Below, piece by piece: positions 9,173 through 16,790 of a DNA stretch of 64,000 bases (positions are counted from its first letter, which is position 1; each line of letters opens with the position of its first letter). The position numbers and the translations under genes are program-made. The stretch covers positions 620,001 through 684,000 of the forward strand of contig NZ_OX366364.1 of the NCBI RefSeq assembly GCF_947251645.1. The letters run 5' to 3'. A model generated the notes under the pieces. That model saw only the letters and a program-made list of their open reading frames with translations. It was not told where the DNA came from and ran no database searches. The DNA comes from Wolbachia endosymbiont (group A) of Bibio marci (GTDB lineage Bacteria; Pseudomonadota; Alphaproteobacteria; Rickettsiales; Anaplasmataceae).

Positions 9173-9667
9173 TTATAACTTCTCTAAAACTGAGAATTTA
9201 TTGCGTATTCGTTCTAGTGTGCGATAGATAGTTGTCTTTGGTATTTTGGTTATTACAGAAACTTCAGTAATAGTAAATACCTTAAGTAATTAACATAAAT
9301 TACTATCTTTTTCAGACAAAGTTGAAATTATATTATTTATGTCAGTGCGAATTATCGCTTCGATTTCCGAGTTCCTATGATCTGGAATATCGTCGTTTAT
9401 ATCATCAAAAGTTATATTACGTTTTAGACATAACTGATTGCGTAACATATTGCGAGCACAATAATTAGCTAATCTAGCAACGAAAGTACTAAAACTACTT
9501 CTTTTCTCATCGTGCTGGTTAAGATATTGCCAAACCTGACAAAAAAGCTCTTGTTCTATATCTTCGAGACTTTCGTTAATAAAACAGCTTTTGGATTTAA
9601 GGCGCGAAGCTTGAAATCTCACATGTTTAACAATTGTAGAATCGATTCCTTGATAAGAATTCTTCAT
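9173..9667 (-). pseudogene. ECF-like phage sigma factor interrupted by an in-frame TAA
   Basis: Residues 20-100 from the ATG at 9667 fit sigma region 2: LEDIEQELFCQVWQYL, then SSFSTFVARLANYCARNMLR. The frame stops at TAA 9290-9292 after SEKDSNLC. The same frame then continues without a break to 9173 as a helix-turn-helix of region 4 type: FTITEVSVITKIPKTTIYRT, then LERIRNKFS. Read through, the protein would be 164 codons, normal for a minimal ECF sigma. TAT to TAA is a simple explanation, giving region 2 without region 4. GGAG precedes the ATG at 9667, so the upstream extension to 9706 is unlikely. Read-through or a sequencing error are the alternatives. Confidence 0.75.
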
Positions 9668-9725
9668 AAAAACTCCAAAAGTTTCATGAATAGAGATTTT
9701 TACCAAGACTTTGTATGACTAATTT

Positions 9726-9731
9726 ATTATA
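9726..9731 (-). promoter_or_regulatory. Possible sigma-70 -10 box of the sigma gene
   Basis: On the minus strand this is TATAAT, about 60 bases before the sigma-gene ATG at 9667. No good -35 is visible at 17 bases. It would mean the sigma gene is read by the host sigma factor. Confidence 0.3.
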
Positions 9732-9858
9732 AAAAAGTAGTAATAATTTTTTTATCTAAAAGAATAAAATCTTTAAAAATTAAAATAAGATTTAAACGTT
9801 TTGATACACTACTGAAGCTACTTTTTCATAGGTAAAAAACTACCAATTTCGTACCTAA

Positions 9859-9888
9859 TTTCTGAATTACTAATTAGTATTTCAGAAA
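9859..9888. repeat. 30-bp palindrome in divergent control region
   Basis: Arms begin TTTCTGAA and end TTCAGAAA around the centre ACTAATTAGT. Fourteen of fifteen arm positions are complementary (one T-T pair). Such a long palindrome between divergent phage arms suits an operator for a dimeric repressor or an origin element. Confidence 0.55.
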
Positions 9889-10165
9889 GCAGTAATCGTT
9901 AAGTTATTGATAATATTGTCTTTTTTATGTTCTATTCCTAAAAGCCGTTTCTAAAGTTAAGTGGCTAAAATCGGCCAGTGAAGAGGATTTACGGATTACT
10001 GAAGTCTTATATATATTATATATATATTTAAATACAGGTAAAATATAATATATGATAATATAATAATATAAATATTGGCGTAATATAAGTTATGTAAAAT
10101 AGTTATTAAGATAAGTAAAAACTCAAATGGCAGGATATGAAATTTTTTTTAATTTTTTTTCAAAA

Positions 10166-10205
10166 TTGCGGACGAATTTGCGAGTCATCGTACATATATA
10201 TTATA
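10166..10205 (+). promoter_or_regulatory. ECF-type promoter-like element, copy C
   Basis: TTGCGGACGAATT, then six bases, GTCATCGTAC and an AT run on the plus strand. GGAC (10170-10173) and CGTA (10189-10192) are 15 bases apart. It precedes the RuvC-like gene by about 50 bases and would drive the right arm. Confidence 0.6.
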
Positions 10206-10243
10206 CAGGGCATTGAACTTTAATTACACAAAGGAGTTTTTGT

Positions 10244-10711
10244 ACGTCAATCTTAACACTAGATCTCGGCAAACAAACGGGCTGGGCAATTCTAACAGAT
10301 GGAGTAATTGAAAGTGGAAGCAAAAGCTTTCATGGTAGCCGTTTCAGTGGAGGTGGAATGTGTTTTTTAAGTTTTAACAATTGGCTTAATTCTTTGAAAC
10401 ATGAGTTCACTGCAGTGTATTTTGAGGAAGTAAGAAGACATCTAGGAACTGATGCAGCTCATTGCTATGGTGGTTTTCTTGCAGTGCTGTCTGCTTGGTG
10501 TGAAGAGAACAATATTCCCTACCAAGGTGTTAATGTTAAAGCTATAAAACGCTTTATAACAGGCAAAGGTAATGCAAGTAAGAGTGAAGTTATTGAAGCT
10601 GTAAAGGAAAAAGGGGGTTTGCCTAAAGATGATAATGAATCTGATGCTTTAGCATTAATGTTCTATGTTATGGATTTCAGTAAAGATATTAATAAGATGA
10701 AAAATCCATAA
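10244..10711 (+). CDS. RuvC-like Holliday junction resolvase with ACG at the start position (155 aa)
   Basis: In the frame that ends at 10711, the codons after 10244 read S-I-L-T-L-D-L-G-K-Q-T-G-W-A-I, the first acidic strand of the RuvC/RNase H fold. Later come YFEEVRRHLG and a terminal DNESDALAL, the usual final catalytic D. AGGAG lies seven bases before an ACG at 10244 where ATG would be expected; the first true ATG is at 10358 and would remove the first catalytic aspartate. ACG initiation is weak but possible. First gene of the right arm behind promoter copy C. It would resolve branched DNA before packaging. Confidence 0.65.
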   Translation, partial: TSILTLDLGKQTGWAILTDGVIESGSKSFHGSRFSGGGMCFLSFNNWLNSLKHEFTAVYFEEVRRHLGTDAAHCYGGFLAVLSAWCEENNIPYQGVNVKAIKRFITGKGNASKSEVIEAVKEKGGLPKDDNESDALALMFYVMDFSKDINKMKNP

Positions 10712-10814
10712 AAAGTGGGTCCTTTCGGCCATAATGGCGGGTTTGGTGGGTCAGACCCCAGGCCTTCTCTAGCGTCAGATATATTTTGAATATTAATTTT
10801 TTAATTATTAAGAT
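10712..10814. other. GC-rich intergenic block with nested small palindromes
   Basis: Positions 10716-10780 are far more GC-rich than the surroundings and contain GCCATAATGGC and GGGTCAGACCC. The RuvC frame stays open for 24 codons beyond its stop here. No terminator T-run follows. Function unknown. Confidence 0.35.
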
Positions 10815-12035
10815 ATGAATTTAGCAATCCACTACTATCCTACTCGAAACCTAGTTGAATATGAGCGTAACCCACGTAAAAATGACGATGTGGTCAACAG
10901 AATGTGTGCTTCTATTCGGGAATTTGGCTTTCGTATACCAATAGTTGCAAAAAGCGATGGAACTGTGGTTGATGGTCATTTAAGACTTAAAGCAGCAAGA
11001 AAGCTTGGTATGGAGAGTATTCCAGTGGTTTTAAGTGATAATTTAAATGAACCACAAACCAAAGCTTTTCGATTACTGGCCAATCAATCAGCTAATTGGG
11101 CAAAGTGGGACGATGAGCTTTTAAAAGTGGAAATTCAGGAGCTAGAAGATTTACAGTTTGATCTTAAAATGACTGGATTTGAATTAGAAAAAGTTCAACG
11201 GTTTCTTGATGATTTAGATGGTGAAGAAGAAGATCTTTCTGACTTAGTTGTTGATGACAAAAAAGTAGAAATAACAAAACCAGCTGATTTATGGATTTTA
11301 GGTGATCATCGAATCTATTGTGGTGATAGCTCTTTAGTTGAATCATATAAAGCGGTATTAGATAATAAAATGGCAGATATTACCGTATGTGATCCTCCAT
11401 ATAACGTTGATTACGGTAGCAGTCAGGAAAGAGAAGAGAAAAAAATATTAAACGATAATCAAGGTGAAAAGTACGAACTTTTTCTCTACGACATCTGTTC
11501 CCATATTTTAGCATATACGAAAGGTGCAATTTACATCTGCATATCATCATCAGAGTTTTCAACGTTACAAAAAGTATTTGAGGAAGCGGGAGGGAAATGG
11601 TCAACATTTATCATTTGGGCAAAGAATCACTTTACGCTAGGAAGATCAGATTATCAAAGACAATACGAAGCAATGCTCTATGGATGGAAAAGCGGCAATA
11701 AACGTGAGTGGCATGGGGGTAGAAATCAAAGTGATCTGTGGTTTTATGATAAGCCAACGCACAATACACTACATCCAACAATGAAGCCAGTAGAGCTAAT
11801 GGAAAGAGCAATAGTTAATAGCAGTAGATCAGGAGATATCGTACTTGATCCATTTAGCGGCTCTGGAAGTACACTGATTGCATGCGAGAGAACAGGAAGA
11901 ATTTGTAGGACAATAGAGCTAGATTCAAAATTTGTAGATGTAACTATAAAACGTTGGCAAATATATACCGGAAGAGATGCCATTTTAGCCGGTACTGGCA
12001 AAACCTTTTCAGAGATTCAAGAAGAAAATTTGTAA
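10815..12035 (+). CDS. ParB-like domain fused to beta-class DNA methyltransferase (406 aa)
   Basis: Residues 1-100 are a ParB/Srx-like domain with the box VDGHLRLKAARKLG (52-65). Residues 155-385 are an N6-adenine or N4-cytosine methyltransferase: catalytic DPPYN (193-197) comes before the AdoMet-binding DPFSGSGST (345-353), the order of the beta class. This fusion is common in phages and modifies phage DNA, perhaps against host restriction or to mark DNA for packaging. It lies upstream of the terminase genes. No restriction enzyme gene is nearby, so it is an orphan methylase. Target sequence cannot be told from the gene. Confidence 0.85.
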   Translation: MNLAIHYYPTRNLVEYERNPRKNDDVVNRMCASIREFGFRIPIVAKSDGTVVDGHLRLKAARKLGMESIPVVLSDNLNEPQTKAFRLLANQSANWAKWDDELLKVEIQELEDLQFDLKMTGFELEKVQRFLDDLDGEEEDLSDLVVDDKKVEITKPADLWILGDHRIYCGDSSLVESYKAVLDNKMADITVCDPPYNVDYGSSQEREEKKILNDNQGEKYELFLYDICSHILAYTKGAIYICISSSEFSTLQKVFEEAGGKWSTFIIWAKNHFTLGRSDYQRQYEAMLYGWKSGNKREWHGGRNQSDLWFYDKPTHNTLHPTMKPVELMERAIVNSSRSGDIVLDPFSGSGSTLIACERTGRICRTIELDSKFVDVTIKRWQIYTGRDAILAGTGKTFSEIQEENL

Positions 12036-12051
12036 AAAAGAAGCAAAAAAA

Positions 12052-12537
12052 GTGGAAAAGATCACACAAACGGAATGGGCAAGAGAGATAGGAGTATCAA
12101 AGCAATATGTCTGTTATTTAGTAAAGAAAGGAATAGTTGAGTTGGAGGATGGTTTGATCAGTAGAGAACAAGCAAATGAAGCGGTGGCAGCAATAAGAGA
12201 TCCAAGTCAGCCACTTAGGAGGAAAAATCCAGAAAACGAAAATACAAATAACCTTTCTACAATGTTGCTAAAAACGCGAATAAAAAATGAGATGGAACGT
12301 GGTAAACTGCTTGAGGCGAAAGCTAAGGCTGGGATTGGTGAACTTGTAGCAGTAGAGGAAGTAAAGCGCGATGCATTTAATGTAGCAAGAGTTGTCCGTA
12401 ATAATTTGCTTAATATTCCAAATAGAGTTTCAGCACTGCTTGCATCACTGAGCGACACTGAAAAGATTCATAAGACGCTAACCGAAGAGATTACAAACTC
12501 ATTACAAGAATTATCTAATACTAAATTTCAAATATAA
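12052..12537 (+). CDS. Terminase small subunit, Nu1-like (161 aa, GTG start)
   Basis: The N-terminus (TQTEWAREIGVSKQYVCYLV, then KKGIV) is a winged helix-turn-helix like lambda gpNu1, which binds the packaging site. The middle is a charged coiled coil (NEMERGKLLEAKAKAGIGEL) and the C-terminus (LLNIPNRVSALLA) resembles the large-subunit-binding end of Nu1 proteins. GTG at 12052 is the only in-frame start, 16 bases after the methylase stop. The large subunit follows after an inserted ankyrin gene. Confidence 0.75.
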   Translation: MEKITQTEWAREIGVSKQYVCYLVKKGIVELEDGLISREQANEAVAAIRDPSQPLRRKNPENENTNNLSTMLLKTRIKNEMERGKLLEAKAKAGIGELVAVEEVKRDAFNVARVVRNNLLNIPNRVSALLASLSDTEKIHKTLTEEITNSLQELSNTKFQI

Positions 12538-12556
12538 AAAAGATTTTGAATATAAA

Positions 12557-14041
12557 ATGGCTGATAACTTAAGTTTGGAGTTAATAAAATGTCTCATCAA
12601 TCAACCTGGATTAGATGTTAATGTCAGAGGATTAAATGGAAAGACACCACTACATTGCGCTATAGAGTTTGACGAGTCAAGCATGGTGGATTTATTACTC
12701 ACGAAGAAGAACATTAATCCTTTTGTTGAGGACAATGAAGGCAAAACCTCCTTAGATTATGCCAAAGAAGGTAAAAAAGCAGAAATATTACAAGCATTAA
12801 TCAATCACAAATACGGATCAGAACAAGATAGCTTACTTCATTTAGCTGCAATGATAGGTGAAGTTAATGCAGTTAGATATTTGATCAGAAAAGGTATTGA
12901 CGTTAATGTACGAAATGCTCTGCATCATACACCATTACATCTAGCATCAGGAATAGGACATGAGAATATTGTCAAAATTTTAGTGGAAGAAGGAAATGCT
13001 GAAATAGATGTCTTTGATGCACGAAATCAGACACCAATGCACTATGCAGTTAATAACAAAAAGTTGGAAATAGTAAAGTTACTGCTAAAGCTTGGAGCAG
13101 ATGTAAATAGCGCACGCATGGGACAAAACTCAATGAAATTGTCGCCTGTTCATATAGCTGTAAGTAATACTAATTACGATGAAAGAGATTTGTGTCTTGA
13201 TATTCTCAAATGCTTAATAAAGGAGCCTAATGCTCAAGTAAATTTGCAAGACTACGAAAATAAAACGCCACTACATTACGCTGAAAGACTTAAAACAATA
13301 GAGGTTTTACTAACTCGAGAGGATATAGATCCTTTAATCAGGGATGATAATGGTAAGACACCATTTGATTACGCTAAACCTGAGATAAAGAAGGCTTTGA
13401 TGAGTAATAAATACGGTTCTGAAAAGAATAGTCTACTACATTTAGCTGCACAAAGAGGAGAAATTGAGCTTGTAGAGTCTATCTTAAAAGAAGAAATCGA
13501 TATTGATATTGTAAATAATAAAGGTTTATCACCGGTTTACCTTGCTGCGGAAAAAGGGCATTTACATGTAGTAAAGTTATTGCTGAAAAAAGGAGCAAAT
13601 TATACACCTGTTTTACATTTAGCAATTAAATCAAACAATTTAGAGTTACTTAAAGTTTTATTTACTGAAAAAAATGGTGCATTGCTCTGCAGAGATACCG
13701 TTATTAATTTTCCAACCCTTCATAATAAATATATAGCACAGAGAGAAATAGCAGATAAAAGGATGAAAAAACATAATAATATTATCTGCATCTGTATTAC
13801 AGTTAGCGCAGTAGCAATGGCAGCATATATAGGTTTAACAGCAACAACAATAAGCAGTGCAATCATTTTTGCAACAACAACAGGGATATTTGCGCTTATT
13901 ATAGCACTAATGATAAGTGAGATGAGCAAAAGATATATAGAAAAGGAATTTCAGAAAAAGATGTTTATGGAATTGGAAGAGTGTAGTTCTACTGTTAATG
14001 ATGTTGAGATAGAACCAATTATGAGTAGATGCAGACAATGA
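12557..14041 (+). CDS. Ankyrin-repeat membrane protein between the terminase genes (494 aa)
   Basis: About ten ankyrin repeats cover residues 20-390 (for example KTPLHCAIEF, DSLLHLAAMIGEVNAV, HTPLHLASGIGHENIV). A segment GKT..DYAK...NKYGSE...SLLHLAA occurs twice, marking an internal duplication. Residues about 410-455 hold two hydrophobic helices, and the tail is charged. No signal peptide. Ankyrin proteins with C-terminal membrane helices are frequent in Wolbachia and are suspected host-interaction factors. Its TGA overlaps the terminase large-subunit ATG (ATGA), so both may be translated together. Confidence 0.85.
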   Translation: MADNLSLELIKCLINQPGLDVNVRGLNGKTPLHCAIEFDESSMVDLLLTKKNINPFVEDNEGKTSLDYAKEGKKAEILQALINHKYGSEQDSLLHLAAMIGEVNAVRYLIRKGIDVNVRNALHHTPLHLASGIGHENIVKILVEEGNAEIDVFDARNQTPMHYAVNNKKLEIVKLLLKLGADVNSARMGQNSMKLSPVHIAVSNTNYDERDLCLDILKCLIKEPNAQVNLQDYENKTPLHYAERLKTIEVLLTREDIDPLIRDDNGKTPFDYAKPEIKKALMSNKYGSEKNSLLHLAAQRGEIELVESILKEEIDIDIVNNKGLSPVYLAAEKGHLHVVKLLLKKGANYTPVLHLAIKSNNLELLKVLFTEKNGALLCRDTVINFPTLHNKYIAQREIADKRMKKHNNIICICITVSAVAMAAYIGLTATTISSAIIFATTTGIFALIIALMISEMSKRYIEKEFQKKMFMELEECSSTVNDVEIEPIMSRCRQ

Positions 14042-15861
14042 TATACGCCACATCTTTTTCTGAAGGTTTAAAACCAGATCCAGAGCTTAAAGTATCAGAG
14101 TGGGCAAATGAGTATCGAGTTTTAGCGCCAACTGCAGCATCAGAGCCAGGTAAATGGAGAACAGAAAGAACTCCTTATTTAAAAGAAATCATGGATTCAC
14201 TTTCTCCGTCCTCACCAGCAGAAAAAGTAGTATTCATGAAAGGAGCGCAGATTGGAGGAACAGAAGCTGGTAACAATTGGATAGGCTATATTATAGATCA
14301 GACTCCTGGTCCAATGTTAGTTGTGCAGCCAACAGTTGAAATGGGAAAGCGTTGGTCAAAAGGAAGATTTGCGCCGTTAATAGAGAGTACGCCATGTTTA
14401 AAGAGTAAAGTAAAAGACCCAAGGTCAAGAGACTCAGGCAATACTGTACAAAGTAAGGAATTCCCAGGTGGAATAGTAGTAATAACTGGAGCAAACAGCA
14501 GTGTAGGACTGAGGTCTATGCCAGTAAAATATCTCTTTCTTGATGAAATAGACGCCTATCCAGGAGATTCAGGTGGTGAAGGAGATCCAGTGCTGCTCAG
14601 TATTGCTCGAACTAATACATTTGCACGGCGAAAGATTTTTTTAGTATCAACACCAACGATTCATGGAATAAGCAGAATTGAGAAAGAATTTGAAGCAACA
14701 GATAAGCAGTACTTTTTTGTACCATGTCCGTATTGTAATTACTATCAAGTTCTAAAATGGTCACAAATTAAATGGGAAAACAACGACTCAAGAACAGCAC
14801 ATTATGTCTGCACTGAATGTAGCGGCAAAATAGAAAATCATCAAAAGACAGAGATGCTTGAGCGTGGAGAATGGAGACCTACTAATAGAGTAAAAGGTGA
14901 GAAAAAAGGATTTCATCTTTCAAGTCTTTATAGTCCAGTAGGCTGGTATAGCTGGACTCAAGCAGTAGAAGATTTTCTTCATGCAAAAGAAAGTGAACAA
15001 TTACTAAAAGTATGGATAAATACTACGCTTGGAGAAACCTGGGTAGACAAAGGAGAAGTACCAGATTGGAAGCAATTATTTAACAGGAGAGAATTTTTTC
15101 CCGTAGGCACAGTACCTAGGAGAGAAGTGGTGCTTACTGCAGGAGTAGATGTCCAAAAAGATCGTTTAGAAGTAGAAGTTGTAGCATGGGGAAAAAGCCG
15201 CGAAAGTTGGTCAATAGAATACCGAGTATTTGAAGGTGATACTGGAAGAGGAGAAGTATGGGGAAAACTCTCTGAGCTCTTAAATCATCATTTTATCGGT
15301 GAAAATGGTCTTGAATACATGATAAGTATGATGGCGGTTGATGCTGGGTATGCGACACAAGAAGTATACAATTGGGTAAGAGATCATCAAGGCTCTGGAA
15401 GAGTAATGGCAGTGAAAGGTGTAAATAAAGCTCTAGTACCACTTAGCAGCCCAAGTAGAGTAGATATAACAGTTGGTGGTCAAAAGCTAAAAAGAGGAAT
15501 AAAGCTCTGGCCAGTGGGAGTATCGATTTTAAAGTCAGAACTTTTTCAATTACTTAATGTTTTAAAGGACGGTGAAGAAGCTCCAGCAGGATACTGTCAT
15601 TTTCCCGAGTATGCACCTGAATATTTTAAGCAGCTAACGGCAGAGCAATTAGTCAGCAAAGTAGTAAAAGGTTATACCAAACAAGAGTGGCAAAAGGTAA
15701 GAGAAAGAAATGAAGTATTAGACTGTAGGATTTATGCAAGAGCAGCATCGATAGCACTGGGAATAGATAGATGGCCAGAGAGTAAATGGAATAGTTTAAG
15801 TGAAAAACCAGAAAGTAAAAAATCAAAGAAAATAGTGAAAAGCAAATGGATCAGCGAGTAG
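14038..15861 (+). CDS. Terminase large subunit, GpA family (607 aa)
   Basis: Lambda GpA-like packaging ATPase/nuclease. KGAQIGGTE (68-76) is the Walker A-like site, LFLDEID (about 166-172) Walker B. A zinc-binding CPYC...CTEC lies near 235-270, and VDVQKDRLEVEVVAWG begins the RNase H-like nuclease, with later acidic residues. The ATG at 14038 overlaps the ankyrin stop as ATGA; ATG 14029 would add three residues. It cuts and pumps phage DNA into proheads with the small subunit and portal. Length is normal and no lesion is visible. Confidence 0.9.
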   Translation: MIYATSFSEGLKPDPELKVSEWANEYRVLAPTAASEPGKWRTERTPYLKEIMDSLSPSSPAEKVVFMKGAQIGGTEAGNNWIGYIIDQTPGPMLVVQPTVEMGKRWSKGRFAPLIESTPCLKSKVKDPRSRDSGNTVQSKEFPGGIVVITGANSSVGLRSMPVKYLFLDEIDAYPGDSGGEGDPVLLSIARTNTFARRKIFLVSTPTIHGISRIEKEFEATDKQYFFVPCPYCNYYQVLKWSQIKWENNDSRTAHYVCTECSGKIENHQKTEMLERGEWRPTNRVKGEKKGFHLSSLYSPVGWYSWTQAVEDFLHAKESEQLLKVWINTTLGETWVDKGEVPDWKQLFNRREFFPVGTVPRREVVLTAGVDVQKDRLEVEVVAWGKSRESWSIEYRVFEGDTGRGEVWGKLSELLNHHFIGENGLEYMISMMAVDAGYATQEVYNWVRDHQGSGRVMAVKGVNKALVPLSSPSRVDITVGGQKLKRGIKLWPVGVSILKSELFQLLNVLKDGEEAPAGYCHFPEYAPEYFKQLTAEQLVSKVVKGYTKQEWQKVRERNEVLDCRIYARAASIALGIDRWPESKWNSLSEKPESKKSKKIVKSKWISE

Positions 15862-15864
15862 TAA

Positions 15865-16089
15865 ATGTATAACGAAGATTATCTAATTCAAGTTGAACAA
15901 GCAATAAAGAAGCTTCAGAGTGGCGAAAGAGTGGTATCAATTGCATATGGTGACCATGTGGTGAGATATGCTGAAGTTCAGATAAATGATTTGCTCAGCC
16001 TCAGACAACGCATCAAAGGTGAACTAAAGATTGCTGGAATGAAGCCTAAACGAAAGATTATTTTTGCAACAAATAAAGGAGTTATATGA
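15865..16089 (+). CDS. gpW-like head-tail joining protein (74 aa)
   Basis: A short helical protein with the gpW pattern: IQVEQAIKKLQSGERVVSIA, then YGDHVVRYAEVQINDLLSLR. In lambda, gpW sits at the portal vertex and is needed before tails attach. Its size matches the family. It follows the terminase stop by three bases and its TGA overlaps the lysozyme ATG (ATGA), as expected in a packed head operon. Confidence 0.85.
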   Translation: MYNEDYLIQVEQAIKKLQSGERVVSIAYGDHVVRYAEVQINDLLSLRQRIKGELKIAGMKPKRKIIFATNKGVI

Positions 16090-16790
16090 GGGAAAATTTT
16101 CTGAGAAAAGTTGTAAAAGAGGAATATTCTGAATTTTTAGAGCAATTAAAAACTTTTATAAAACTATGGGAGAATAGAGAGAGTCCAGTAAATGGAATAA
16201 TAGATTTGTCACATTGGCAAGAAAATGTGAATTTTAAGCTAGACAAAGAGAATGGTATAGTTGGAGTAATTCACAAGGCAACACAAGGGCTAAAATATGT
16301 GGATTCAAAGTATGCGAAGAGAAGAAAGAAAGCTGAAGAAGAAGGATTACTCTGGGGAGCATATCATTTTGGCACAGAAGGAAACGGCAAGAATCAAGCT
16401 GATCATTTTCTAAAAACGGTAGGCGAAAGCAAAAATACCATACTTGCGCTGGATATTGAAGAAAACAAAAGTGGCAAAAATATTGCAGTTAAGCAAGCTG
16501 AGGAATTTGTAAAGAGAGTTGAAGAAGTAACAGGAAGATTACCCCTAATTTATGGCAGTAGCTATTTTCTTAAGGATTTTGCCACGCCAACTTTGACAAA
16601 ATGTCCATTATGGATAGCAATCTGGAGAAAAGAGCTCACATTACCAAAAGGCTGGAATGATTGGATTTTATGGCAATATACTGACGGTAAAACAAATCCA
16701 GAGCCACATGAAGTAGAAGGAATCGGAAAATGTGACAGAAATAAATTTAACGGAACTTTGAAAAAATTAAGAGAATTTTGGTTAGTATGA
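16086..16790 (+). CDS. GH25 lysozyme / phage endolysin (234 aa)
   Basis: Family 25 glycoside hydrolase: GIIDLSHWQ (37-45) with catalytic-site D40, and LALDIEE (120-126) with the catalytic DxE pair. HKATQGLKYVD and WILWQYTDG are further GH25 signatures. No signal peptide is seen, and no holin is recognised nearby. The enzyme would cleave the peptidoglycan-like material of the host. The gene lies inside the head module between gpW and portal, overlapping both by the ATGA arrangement. Alternative: a structural muramidase. Confidence 0.85.
   Translation: MRENFLRKVVKEEYSEFLEQLKTFIKLWENRESPVNGIIDLSHWQENVNFKLDKENGIVGVIHKATQGLKYVDSKYAKRRKKAEEEGLLWGAYHFGTEGNGKNQADHFLKTVGESKNTILALDIEENKSGKNIAVKQAEEFVKRVEEVTGRLPLIYGSSYFLKDFATPTLTKCPLWIAIWRKELTLPKGWNDWILWQYTDGKTNPEPHEVEGIGKCDRNKFNGTLKKLREFWLV

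Larger units (their letters stand above)
9668..10165. other. AT-rich divergent control region, possible phage origin
   Basis: No convincing gene is seen. It separates the minus-strand left arm and sigma gene from the plus-strand right arm. It holds a TATAAT on the minus strand, a 30-bp palindrome at 9859-9888, and long AT tracts around 10010-10080. An origin or operator function is inferred from position and composition only. Confidence 0.4.

Noticed and set aside
9940..10040. Short coding-like stretch (WLKSASEEDLRITEV) in the control region
   Set aside because: It has no start codon and stops within 30 codons on AT repeats; at most a gene remnant.
10358..10711. Resolvase starting at ATG 10358
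   Set aside because: The frame upstream encodes the first catalytic strand and a good ribosome site lies before ACG 10244.
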